The notes under the pieces were generated by a model. It was not told the origin of the DNA. It saw only the letters and a program-made list of their open reading frames with translations, and did not search any database. From positions 1,063,627-1,127,626 of the forward strand of contig OX638348.1 of the NCBI GenBank assembly GCA_951813085.1: a stretch of 64,000 nt of DNA, written 5' to 3'. The stretch is from an uncultured Opitutaceae bacterium. Lineage in GTDB: Bacteria > Verrucomicrobiota > Verrucomicrobiia > Opitutales > Opitutaceae. The stretch's first letter is position 1; every line of letters starts with the position of its first letter. The position numbers and the translations under genes are program-made. This document shows, piece by piece, positions 17,640 to 25,736 of the stretch.

Positions 17640-18935
17640 ATGAATACAAAACAAAATCGCCGTAACTTTATTAAAAAGACTGCCACTGCTGCTGCCGCTA
17701 TCGGCATGCCGACGCTGATACCGGCCAGCGCTCTGGGAAAGAATGGCGCCGTGGCTCCCAGCAATCGAATCGTAGTAGGAGGCATTGGGTTGGGCCCACG
17801 GGGACGAAAGGTCCTCGCAGGATTCTTCGCGCACAAGGACTGTCAATTAGTCGCCATCGCCGATGTCCAAAAAGAGCGTCGCGAAATCATCAAGCGCTTG
17901 GCGGATCGCCAGTATGGAAACTCGGACTGCGTCATCTATGACGACATGTCAGGAGTCTTGGAACGCGATGATATAGATTCGGTCATCATCGCGACAGGGG
18001 ACCGCTGGCATACCACGGCTACCATCCGCGCCGCTCGGGCGGGCAAGGACATCTATTGCGAGAAGCCTTGCGCGATGAATATCCAGGAGTGCCAGCAGCT
18101 GGACGACACGGTTAGGAAACACAAGCGCGTCTTCCAGGCGGGAACGCAGCGGCGAAGCGTGCCCAATTTCAAGCTGGCGGCTCATCTTGCCCTTAGCGGC
18201 AAGCTGGGACAGGTCACCGCAGTTCACGCAGGCATCCTGCAGTTGCGGGAATACTATGAGCCTTTGCCGGCCGAACCGGAGCCGGATCCATCGGTTATCA
18301 ATTGGGACAAGTGGCTGGGGCCGTCGCCGTGGATGGACTTTAACGCCGCGTATTGCAGAGGACGCTGGCGCGATCACAAGGGCTTGTACGCCGCATGGAG
18401 ATTGCCCGAGTGGGGCTCCCATACCATCGACCTCTGCCAATGGGCCGCGGATGCCGATGGAACGACGCCCGTCGAATTCGAAGCGGAGTCGGATGGAATG
18501 ATCAGCGCGAAGTACGCGAATGGAGCGAAGCTCGTGATGCGACTCTCCGGTTTCGAAGGGGAGGGCGACTGGCAGGAAGGACTCGGTACTTGCCCAATAC
18601 GCTTCGAGGGTGATGAAGGTTGGGTAGAAGCAGGGGATGCGAAGGCAATCGTAGCCAGCAATCCGAAGCTGATCGAAAACGAAAAATACGATCAGATTAC
18701 CGGCACGGATCCGGTCATGCATGTCCGCAACTTCCTCGATTGCGTTAAGACTCGGGAGGATCCGGTTTGCAATTCGACAGCAGTCCGCTACGGCCACATG
18801 GCCTGCTTCGCAGCCGCGATCAGTTGGAAGCTAGGGCGCAAGGTCACCTTCGATCCGAAGAAGGAACGCTTCATCGGGGATGCGGAGGCCAATCGCATGC
18901 GCACCTACAAGCGTCGCGCTCCGTACACGATCTAG
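17640..18935 (+). CDS. Tat-exported Gfo/Idh/MocA family oxidoreductase
   Basis: A 431-residue oxidoreductase. The N-terminus has a twin-arginine signal (NRRNFIKKTATAAAA), so the folded, cofactor-loaded enzyme is exported. The Rossmann glycine motif GGIGLGPRG follows at about residue 47, and the family motif EKPCAMN at about 141 supplies the conserved Lys that contacts the nicotinamide; H-x-x-D-L-C-Q-W-A (about 262-270) fits the substrate-side His. Such exported Gfo/Idh/MocA proteins are very abundant in Planctomycetes and Verrucomicrobia and act on unknown sugars or glycosides, often next to sulfatases as here. It appears intact, with A+C-rich leader and start ATG directly after an AAA-rich stretch. 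Cofactor NAD(P) is inferred. Confidence 0.92.
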   Translation: MNTKQNRRNFIKKTATAAAAIGMPTLIPASALGKNGAVAPSNRIVVGGIGLGPRGRKVLAGFFAHKDCQLVAIADVQKERREIIKRLADRQYGNSDCVIYDDMSGVLERDDIDSVIIATGDRWHTTATIRAARAGKDIYCEKPCAMNIQECQQLDDTVRKHKRVFQAGTQRRSVPNFKLAAHLALSGKLGQVTAVHAGILQLREYYEPLPAEPEPDPSVINWDKWLGPSPWMDFNAAYCRGRWRDHKGLYAAWRLPEWGSHTIDLCQWAADADGTTPVEFEAESDGMISAKYANGAKLVMRLSGFEGEGDWQEGLGTCPIRFEGDEGWVEAGDAKAIVASNPKLIENEKYDQITGTDPVMHVRNFLDCVKTREDPVCNSTAVRYGHMACFAAAISWKLGRKVTFDPKKERFIGDAEANRMRTYKRRAPYTI

Positions 18936-18942
18936 TATTTTC

Positions 18943-19059
18943 TAACAGGATACGTCCCACAGGCGGGATTACATGATGAATCACGCAACCAGATCATCAT
19001 GTTGACCCGCGACTGCGGGTCATCCTGTAGCCCGCGACTTGTCGGGGCGTATCCTGTTA
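18943..19059. repeat. MITE-like element A, second copy
   Basis: A 117-base copy of the element at 13656, bounded by the same 12-base ends TAACAGGATACG (18943-18954) and CGTATCCTGTTA (19048-19059). The right 70 bases (from TCATCATGTTGACCCGC) are closely similar between copies, the left interior is diverged. It starts eight bases after the Gfo/Idh stop codon. Confidence 0.8.
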
Positions 19060-19146
19060 AAACATAATTGCAAAACCGGCCACAAGTGCCTCCAGCGCTA
19101 TGGCTCCGAAGGCGCGAGGAGCTTGCCGTTCAAAAGGGCTTAGCGC

Positions 19147-19182
19147 TTGACAGACCCATAAATATGGGTTCAATTTCATTTT
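19147..19182 (+). promoter_or_regulatory. Promoter with operator palindrome for the vapB-like gene
   Basis: A consensus -35 box TTGACA (19147-19152) is followed by a perfect 7-base inverted repeat with a 2-base spacer, ACCCATA-AA-TATGGGT (19154-19169), placed where a bound repressor would block RNA polymerase. The -10 region (about TCAATT at 19170) is weak. Ribbon-helix-helix antitoxins usually autoregulate through such palindromes, so this is probably the VapB(C) operator. Confidence 0.55.
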
Positions 19183-19437
19183 GTGAAAACGACCCTCGAA
19201 TTTCCAGACTCCGTGTTTCGGAGAGCGAAGTCTACTGCGGCTCGGAAAGGGCAGACAATGACTGCTTTTGTCACGTCAGCGGTTGAAGCAAAGCTAGCGG
19301 CGGATGAAAAAGCGGCATCGGAAAAGCCCTGGATGCAGTTCGCAGGATTGCTGGAAAAAGATCGAAAAGAATCTAGCCGTATTCAGCAGCGAATTGAGGA
19401 GGCCTGTGAGCAGGTGATTCCGGAGGATTGGGAGTGA
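19183..19437 (+). CDS. vapB: VapB-like (ribbon-helix-helix) antitoxin
   Basis: An 84-residue protein starting at GTG. The first ~45 residues (TTLEFPDSVFRRAKSTAARKG) look like a ribbon-helix-helix DNA-binding domain of the kind in CopG/VapB antitoxins; the remainder is an acidic toxin-binding tail with P-W-M-Q-F. It overlaps the following PIN-domain gene by four bases (GTGA), the classical toxin-antitoxin arrangement, and has a palindromic operator upstream. The toxin partner is frameshifted, so the antitoxin may now be an orphan. Confidence 0.75.
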   Translation: MKTTLEFPDSVFRRAKSTAARKGQTMTAFVTSAVEAKLAADEKAASEKPWMQFAGLLEKDRKESSRIQQRIEEACEQVIPEDWE

Positions 19438-19810
19438 TCATCGATACCAACGCGCTTTCGGCTTTTTTGAAGGAGACGAAGCGATCGTGTCCTTGCTTGC
19501 TTCGGCTGACGAGGTCTACCTACCTGTTATCGTCTTAGGAGAATACCGTTATGGGTTGCGCGGTTCGAAATTGCGAAAAAAACTGGAACCGCAATTGATG
19601 TCTTTTGCTAAGGCCTGCACAGTTCTCTGCGTATTGGAATCCACAACTTCGTTTTATGCCACCGCCCGTCAGGGATTGAAAAAACAAGGAAACCCTATCC
19701 CGGAGAACGATGTATGGATTGCCGCGTTAGCCCTTGAGTATAGCCTTCCCGTATTGAGCAATGATCGCCATTTTGACAGTGTAAAAACCATCGACCGCAT
19801 AAAGTGGTAA
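19434..19810 (+). pseudogene. vapC: VapC-like PIN-domain toxin, frameshifted
   Basis: The frame beginning at GTG 19434 gives VIIDTNALSAFLK with the first catalytic Asp, then loses register at about 19473: the expected L-K-G-D-E-A lacks one G, and the rest (VSLLASADEVYLPVIVLGEY, then PENDVWIAALALEYSLPVLSNDRHF) follows in the next frame to the stop at 19810. The conserved E of GEY and the D residues of E-N-D-x-W and N-D-x-H-F are all present in that second frame. PIN toxins are RNases that usually cut initiator tRNA or rRNA; here the protein would lack its first active-site strand. A sequencing slip in the short run of G and A bases cannot be excluded. Confidence 0.8.
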
Positions 19811-19866
19811 TCAACGAAAACAATGTATAGATCGGAAGCTCGATTATATCCTCAGAACACTCTCTT

Positions 19867-21150
19867 ATGAAATACCTCAAGATTTCAGTCGCATTAAGTT
19901 TATTCCTATACCTTGGTGGTTCCGCATTCGCTGATTGGCCTGCCTGGCGAGGTCCCAATGGAAACGGCATCGGTTCCGCTGAAAATTTGCCGGTTGAATG
20001 GGGCGTGGATACCAATGTGTCCTGGAAAGTGAAGCTGCCTGCCTGGAGCGGCGCTTCTCCGATCGTCGTAGGGGATAAGGTGTTCGTGGTCTCGCCGTCC
20101 AAGCAGGAGACGCAGCCTCTGGCGGAACCTGCTCCAAGCGGAAGAGGGCGCCGACCTGCGCCGCCTCCGGGTATGGGGCCAGGCGGCCAGGAAATCTTTC
20201 TGATTTGCCTCTCCACCAAAGACGGCTCCCTCAATTGGAAAAGCAAGATAGACGAGGGGAACGAGATCCAGTTCAAGCAGAACATGAGCTCCCCATCGCC
20301 CGTGTCCGATGGCGAACGCATTTGGGCGGTAACGGGAAATGGGATCGTTTCGTCGGTTGATATGAAGGGCAAAGTTCATTGGCAGTACGACCTTCAAAAA
20401 TCGCATTGGAAGTTGGGTCTGCAGGCCGGTTATGCGTCATCGCCCATCCTCTTCGAAGACAAACTCATCATCCAGGTGCTTCACGGCATGCACACGGACG
20501 ATCCGTCCTACCTGCTAGCCCTAGACAAGAAGACAGGGAAAAAGCTGTGGTACCTGGAGCGCGAAACCGATGCGATCCATGAATCGCCGGATGCGTACAC
20601 GACCCCTGTGCTCTCCAAAACAAAAGATGGTATCCAATTAGTCATACTAGGGGGAGACTACGTGACCGGTCACGATCCCGATACTGGGAAAGAAATTTGG
20701 AGAGCCGGAGGGCTCAATCCCCAGAAAGCGCGCAACTATCGCATCGTGCCCTCGCCGGTGGCGATCGATGGCATGATTTGCGCGCCCACGTGGAAAAGCC
20801 CTTGCTCGCCTTGCGGGCTGGAGGCAAGGGCGACGTCACCGAAAGCCACCTGGTTTGGAAATACGAAAAACCGGCCGGTAGCCCGGACGTGCCCACGCCC
20901 ATATGCGACGGGAAATATTTTTATATGGTCGAAGACTTCGGACAGGTGACCTGTATCGATGCCAAGACAGGAGATGTGATTTGGGGGCCTGAGACTACTG
21001 GCTTGGGTCGCGTCAGTTCTTCGCCGGTACTTGCGGACGGAAAGATCTTCGTAACGGCGGAAGATTCGGAAACGGCCGTAATACAAGCAGGGCCTGAGTT
21101 TAAGCTATTTGGAAAGAGCGGAGCTTGACGGAAGCTTTACGTTGTCTACG
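19867..21150 (+). pseudogene. PQQ-like beta-propeller protein, frameshifted and truncated
   Basis: A signal peptide is followed by W-P-A-W-R-G-P-N-G-N-G-I-G, the standard opening of exported PQQ-binding-like propeller proteins of PVC bacteria, and repeated blade motifs such as LALDKKTGKKLW and GHDPDTGKEIW. Frame is lost near 20785 (the continuation EKPLLALRAGGKGDVTESHL is in another frame) and again near 21110. The propeller sequence can be followed to L-D-G-S-F-T-L-S-T at about 21150, where it stops; an unrelated A+T-rich gene begins ten bases later. The final blade is missing. These proteins are probably quinoprotein dehydrogenase-like or binding propellers; function of this one is unknown. 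Confidence 0.85.
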
Positions 21151-21159
21151 CTAAGTAGA

Positions 21160-23331
21160 ATGGATGCTGCGCAACCAATTGTAAGTGATCGTGAGGACGA
21201 ATTTGAACGGGCTGAGTATGCCCAGACCATTGCGAAATTTTTAGTATTAGGAGAAGATGAACCCTCCATAGCTATTGGTCTCGAAGCCCCTTGGGGAGAA
21301 GGAAAAACTTCATGCATAAACTTGGTCCAACATTTTCTCCTTAGTCATCCAGATAATCCACTTATCGTAAAGTATAACCCATGGTTAATCTCAAGTTTAG
21401 ACGGTGTAATTGAAGGATTCTTTTTAGAATTAGCTGCCGCTGTGGGAGCGGATTCAACGGGAGATGATGCAAAGGAACTAGCGAAGAATTTGTTGAGTTT
21501 TTCCCAGATGCTTGCTCCCATAAAACTGATTCCTGGAGTAGAGCCATGGGGAACAATGGTCGATAAAGTGCTAAGAGCATTAGCAGATGCGAATGAAGCG
21601 ACATCGAAACTGACAGAAGGCGATCTCAGTCTTCAGCGCAGACGGGAGAAGTTGGAATCTAGCATAAAGTCATTTTCTAGGCCAATTGTTATAATAATCG
21701 ACGACATTGACCGAATTCCCCCTAGGGATATACAAATTGTATTTCAAATGCTGAAGGCAGTATGCGATTTCGAAAGAGTTTCATATCTCTTGGCATATGA
21801 TCCAAAACCGGTTAGGGAAGCCTTATCATATGGTAATACTGTGGATGGAGGGAAGTATTTGGAAAAGATAATTCAAGCTAACCACCCGCTGCCTCGATTG
21901 TCATTCATACATAAGAAAGACTTTTTCTATAAGCACGTTCGAATCATACTCGATAAGCACGATATAACTTTAGATCACTATGACGAATATTGGTTGAATG
22001 CATACGCTGATCGTACAGATTTAATTTATTTAATAGAGACGCCTCGCGATATTATTAGATTAAGCAATCGGTTGAAGATCTCGGCACCGCGTACGAAGGG
22101 TGAAGTTTCGTTTATAGATTTACTTGCATTCGAAGTTATCGAACTAAAGATTCCTGGTCTTGGTGCGATGATTCGCAAAGAACCAGATCGATTCGTAGGG
22201 AGAGAAGGTATAGTTCGTGAGTTTATGACGACTTACAGTTTGAGATCTAGTCAGAATAGCGATCACTCTAGGAAAACTCCTGAAGTCGAGCGGATTCTAA
22301 GTGAGTTAGGTTTACCGGATCGTGAAAAAGAGATTGCTAAGTCGATATTATGCCTTCTGTTCCCAAAAATTTGTGGCCCTATAGTGATGAACTATGGATC
22401 GGATCCGGAACCGAGCATAAATTGTATTCAAAATAGTCATGCTCTACTAAAACTGTTGCACTGCGGTCTGGCAAGTTGCGCTTTTTCCAAACGAGCAGCT
22501 ACCCGATTCTTGTCATCACCGAATGAACGCAATCATATTGCTAAAGAACAACGTCAAGCTGGAGAACTTGAGGAATGGGTGAGTTATCTTGAGAGTGTCG
22601 CTAGCGATGCAGTTATAGAATCTCCACAAGAGCTTTGTTCGTTCTGGATCAAGCAAGTTAGTGTGCGCTCAGGTTGGTCGACTTCTAGTAGGTGGCTTGC
22701 TCCAACGATAGCATCCCATTTATGTAAGTTATTGAAATTTGTAGAGAACAAAGAAACACGATTGTCTATGTTGAATGCTATAACAACGAGTAAAGCATCG
22801 TTTAGTGCGTCCGCGGCAACATTGTTAGAGCTATTGGATGCGCACAAACTAGTCAAAGATGGATCGTTTATTAAATATGCAAATTCCATTAATTCGGAAG
22901 CATTACCGGATGAAGTAAAGAGATTAGGATTTTCATTCGATGATTTGATTCGCGTAAAAGATACCTGGTTAGAATCGATACGGACTTTTACCGAAACGGG
23001 TGGTGATCTTTTGCTTTCTGAAGAATCACCGTTGTTTGTCTTATTGCAGTGGGCAAAGTATGATGAGAACGGTGGGGATGCCCCGTTCGCTTACGTTGAG
23101 CGCATGTCTCGAGATCCTGTTTGGGCAAAAAAATACGTCCTAAATTTTAATCCCAGAACCGATACTGCAATATTTCAGAATCTAATGGGGAGGCCAGATG
23201 ACTGTCCAAAACACATTAAGAGCGAATTTCTCGATCGCATTATAGAGAGCCTAAACGCTGCCTCAGATTGCGATTCTCATTTGACGTGGGTTAGCGAAAT
23301 AAGAGAGGCGGATATTGAGGACAAGCTGTAG
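21160..23331 (+). CDS. KAP-family P-loop NTPase, candidate defence gene
   Basis: A 723-residue KAP-type STAND-like NTPase. Walker A is APWGEGKTS with Lys about residue 49, Walker B is IVIIIDDIDR at about 176-185, the DD-x-DR pattern being typical of KAP proteins. The next strand S-Y-L-L-A-Y-D-P-K fits the sensor region. Unlike many KAP proteins there are no transmembrane segments between Walker A and B, so this is a soluble form. The C-terminal ~400 residues match nothing I know and could be a sensor or effector. Base composition is strikingly A+T-rich compared with neighbours. The gene replaces the end of the PQQ-propeller gene and is followed by a truncated IS copy. The founding KAP member PifA excludes phage T7, so a role in phage defence is plausible. 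ATG 21160 is chosen because residues before it belong to the broken propeller frame. Confidence 0.85.
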   Translation: MDAAQPIVSDREDEFERAEYAQTIAKFLVLGEDEPSIAIGLEAPWGEGKTSCINLVQHFLLSHPDNPLIVKYNPWLISSLDGVIEGFFLELAAAVGADSTGDDAKELAKNLLSFSQMLAPIKLIPGVEPWGTMVDKVLRALADANEATSKLTEGDLSLQRRREKLESSIKSFSRPIVIIIDDIDRIPPRDIQIVFQMLKAVCDFERVSYLLAYDPKPVREALSYGNTVDGGKYLEKIIQANHPLPRLSFIHKKDFFYKHVRIILDKHDITLDHYDEYWLNAYADRTDLIYLIETPRDIIRLSNRLKISAPRTKGEVSFIDLLAFEVIELKIPGLGAMIRKEPDRFVGREGIVREFMTTYSLRSSQNSDHSRKTPEVERILSELGLPDREKEIAKSILCLLFPKICGPIVMNYGSDPEPSINCIQNSHALLKLLHCGLASCAFSKRAATRFLSSPNERNHIAKEQRQAGELEEWVSYLESVASDAVIESPQELCSFWIKQVSVRSGWSTSSRWLAPTIASHLCKLLKFVENKETRLSMLNAITTSKASFSASAATLLELLDAHKLVKDGSFIKYANSINSEALPDEVKRLGFSFDDLIRVKDTWLESIRTFTETGGDLLLSEESPLFVLLQWAKYDENGGDAPFAYVERMSRDPVWAKKYVLNFNPRTDTAIFQNLMGRPDDCPKHIKSEFLDRIIESLNAASDCDSHLTWVSEIREADIEDKL

Positions 23332-23573
23332 GGTTCGAAAAAGGGGTCAAACTTTGCTTATTGACTAAGCGGGAAAGGGCAAAAGCAGCAGATTCGCAAG
23401 TTCCTCGATCGGCCCGCCTCAAAGGGCACGATTTGACACCTTTATCTGTTCTACCTTCGGATATCCCTGGTAGTTGATAATTGACGACTGACCCCTTCGG
23501 CTGTCCGCTTCTTTTGAATCTGTACCAAAGTCCATAAGATCAAGAATTGAGACCCGACCCCTTTTCGCTCCCT
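23332..23573. other. Repeat-rich junction between the KAP gene and IS copy 2
   Basis: No gene. The stretch contains several TTGACCCC-like words in both orientations (GGGGTCAAAC at 23344-23353, GACTGACCCCTT near 23486, GACCCGACCCCTTTT at 23551-23565). One of them lies in a 34-base repeat that recurs at 25703. Such words commonly flank IS200/REP-associated transposase genes, but no such gene is recognisable here. Confidence 0.45.
23472..23505. repeat. 34-base dispersed repeat, copy 1
   Basis: AGTTGATAATTGACGACTGA and the next 14 bases recur at 25703-25736 with four differences. Both copies lie at the upstream border of a truncated gene (IS copy 2 and the transglycosylase fragment), so they may mark recombination points. 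Confidence 0.7.
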
Positions 23574-24649
23574 CAACATCAGCTCGCAGAGCTTCTATCG
23601 CTGGAAGAGCAAGTACGGAGGCATGGATCTTAAGGAGGCTCAGCGCCTCCGCGACCTAGAGAAGGAGAACACCGAGCTCAAGAAGCTGCTTGCCGACCAG
23701 CTGCTCAAGACCAAGGCCCTGGAGATCGCGCTGGGGAAAAACCTCTGAGCCCGGAGCGCCAGCGCGGGATTGCGGCGAAGGTCCAGTCCGCGCTGTCGCG
23801 TTCCGGGAGAGCCGTTTGCCGGTGGCTGGGGATCAGCCGCTCGACGCTCCGCTACCTTCCGAAGCCCAAGCCGGAGGGGAAGCGCTTGCTGGAGCCGGAG
23901 ATCGTCCGCCTTCCGGGGGAGCAGCCGACGCTTGGCTACCGCGCGAACAAGAGGCTGGTCCAGCGCGTCCGCAGGGAGGAAGGGCTGCAGGTTCCGCCCT
24001 CGCAGGCGGCGGCAGGGGCTCTGCGCGGGGCTTCCGCGGAAGGCGCTTCGCCGCAACCGCGTCCGGGCCTGGGGCCTCGTCTCGGACTACGCCCAGCGGG
24101 GAGGCAGGCTGCGGGCCTTCGACCTGATAGGCGAATGCGCTCGCCAGCGCCATTGCATCCATGCCGACCGGGCGATCAAGGCCTCCGACGCGCTGACCCC
24201 GCTGCAGGAGGCGATCCGCGAGCATGGGGCTCCCGAATGCATCCGCTCGGGCAACGGGCCCGAGCTCATCGCCAAGGCCATCCAGGGCTGGCTTGCCGAG
24301 AACGGGATCAAGGCTCTATGCATCGATCCGGGCCGCCCTTGGCGGAACGGATACGCCGAAAGCTTCAGCAGCCGCTTTCGCGAGGAACGCCTCGACCGCG
24401 AGATGATCTGCACGCTGAGCGAATCGCGCGTGATCTTCGCGGACTGGAAGGACTGCTGCAGCAATCATAGGCCCCATGGATCGCCAGGCGCGCTAACGCC
24501 CAGCGAGTTTGCCACAAGGCAAATCCAGCCTGCCTGCGGCTCCGACCGCCCTTCGGGCGATCTCCACCCCAGGCAGCTTAAGCCCAAGCCCAACAACAAG
24601 AAACCCGTCGAGAATCTCTCATTCAAACCGGGCTAAACTGCGGGGTCCA
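23574..24649 (+). mobile_element. IS3-family insertion sequence, copy 2 (truncated, inactive)
   Basis: About 1.08 kb matching copy 1 (7888-9169) in opposite orientation. The right terminal repeat (...GGGCTAAACTGCGGGGTCCA) is intact, while the left end and the first ~33 codons of OrfA are missing. The junction at 23574 is abrupt. With copy 1 it forms an inverted pair, 3' ends outward, enclosing 9170-23573. Confidence 0.85.
23580..24636 (+). pseudogene. IS3-family transposase OrfA/OrfB, degenerate
   Basis: OrfA lacks its start but keeps the CAG codon that is TAG in copy 1. OrfB has a 36-base in-frame deletion between two CGCTTGG direct repeats (after P-T-L-G) and a further loss of bases around 23990 that shifts the frame. 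The integrase core then runs to the stop at 24636 and includes the Glu motif G-Y-A-E-S-F that copy 1 has lost. The catalytic Asp codons are Gly (GLVSD, LIGEC, RSGNGPE), exactly as in copy 1. Non-functional. Confidence 0.8.
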
Positions 24650-24652
24650 ACC

Positions 24653-24943
24653 ATGATAGAATTGCAAGAAATGCCTTTTAGTGAAGCGAAGCGATTGATG
24701 CTCAAGAGACTTTTGAGCGATTCGCGATTTAAGCCGATCTGGACGGACGAACCCAAGTTAGGCACTTACGATCGACTCTATTCAATCGAGGCGATCAACG
24801 CACATGCTGGGAGAAAGCTCATCGATATCAAGCTCTGGATTCCGCTCCTTTCCGACCTCAATATGCAAGACACAGCCATGGTGGAAATTCAGAATCTTAT
24901 AGAGCGAGATTTGATTTCAGTTGATGCGAATTTCAGGAAGTAA
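24653..24943 (+). CDS. Hypothetical protein or gene fragment cut by the IS end
   Basis: An ATG four bases after the IS end opens a 96-residue frame (IELQEMPFSEAKRLMLKRLL, then TYDRLYSIEAINAHAGRKLI). Composition resembles real coding sequence, but I recognise no family and there is no ribosome binding site, so it may be the 3' part of a gene interrupted by the IS insertion, with the ATG being internal. No matching 5' part was found next to copy 1 of the IS. Confidence 0.45.
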   Translation: MIELQEMPFSEAKRLMLKRLLSDSRFKPIWTDEPKLGTYDRLYSIEAINAHAGRKLIDIKLWIPLLSDLNMQDTAMVEIQNLIERDLISVDANFRK

Positions 24944-25105
24944 ACGTTCGATGCCCTCTTAAAATATTGATGTTCGGATGTTTGACCCTTTTTAGCTGCT
25001 TTCCTATCAAAACGATCATTGCCAGACAAGTTCGCACGACCACGGCTGCTATGCGGATTGCGTTCAAGTCACCGAGGTGTTGCTGACTTAGCGATCAGAG
25101 CTGTC

Positions 25106-25528
25106 TCAATAGGATTCTTCCAAGGCTTGGAAATCAGGAGCGTCGGCGTTTTCAACTCTGGACGAACTGCTAAGAGCTTCGACGAGCCAACTCTCCAAGA
25201 AAGCGCTGTCTTCGATTGATAGGGAGCTATCCGTTGAACGTTCTTCTGCTACGGTCTGAATCATGTATCCGTTTTCTTCGAAGATCACGATCGCTCTTTC
25301 CAGTGTTTTCCCTCGAGCAGTAAACACAATATAGTTAGCTCCACAAAAGCACGAAAACCCATCCCCTTGAGATACCGCCTCCAGTTTACTCGCGAACGTA
25401 TCCATCGAAAAATCTTCTAGGGCGTAAAAGACATCCTCTCTCTGATCATAGAGCAATGCCTTCTCCCTCTCCTCGCACGCGCACAGAAGCAGGCACGAGC
25501 CAAGAAGGAACCACGTGATACCTTTCAT
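25106..25528 (-). CDS. Putative lipoprotein of unknown function
   Basis: A 140-residue protein with an N-terminal K, a hydrophobic stretch and a lipobox-like L-L-L-C-A-C, suggesting signal peptidase II processing. The rest is acidic with two Cys in GFSCFCGANY and no recognised domain. Start 25528 is preferred over 25540 because it gives a compact signal peptide. It lies alone on the minus strand among gene fragments, but no lesion is visible in it. Confidence 0.6.
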   Translation of the reverse strand: MKGITWFLLGSCLLLCACEEREKALLYDQREDVFYALEDFSMDTFASKLEAVSQGDGFSCFCGANYIVFTARGKTLERAIVIFEENGYMIQTVAEERSTDSSLSIEDSAFLESWLVEALSSSSRVENADAPDFQALEESY

Positions 25529-25702
25529 GAAGAGAGGCATCTAACGTTTCCAAAAAACAAGGTAAAGCAGATAGAGCATTGGAAAGCGATGAGTGGCAGG
25601 AGATCTAAGCGATGGCGCAGGTCTTGTCTATGCACGTTCCAATTTCTGCACGGGCTTCCGCGGAGCCTATAGGCGCTCCGAGAGGGGGTTGATTTATCGT
25701 AA

Positions 25703-25736
25703 AGTTGATAATTGACCACTGACCCTATTGGCTGTC
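25703..25736. repeat. 34-base dispersed repeat, copy 2
   Basis: Matches 23472-23505 at 30 of 34 positions (AGTTGATAATTGACCACTGA at the left). It overlaps the truncated 5' end of the transglycosylase fragment. Confidence 0.7.

Noticed and set aside
19487-19810. VapC as an intact gene starting at an internal GTG
   Set aside because: That start would omit the first beta strand with the catalytic Asp (IIDTN), which is present upstream in another frame; a frameshifted gene is the simpler reading.
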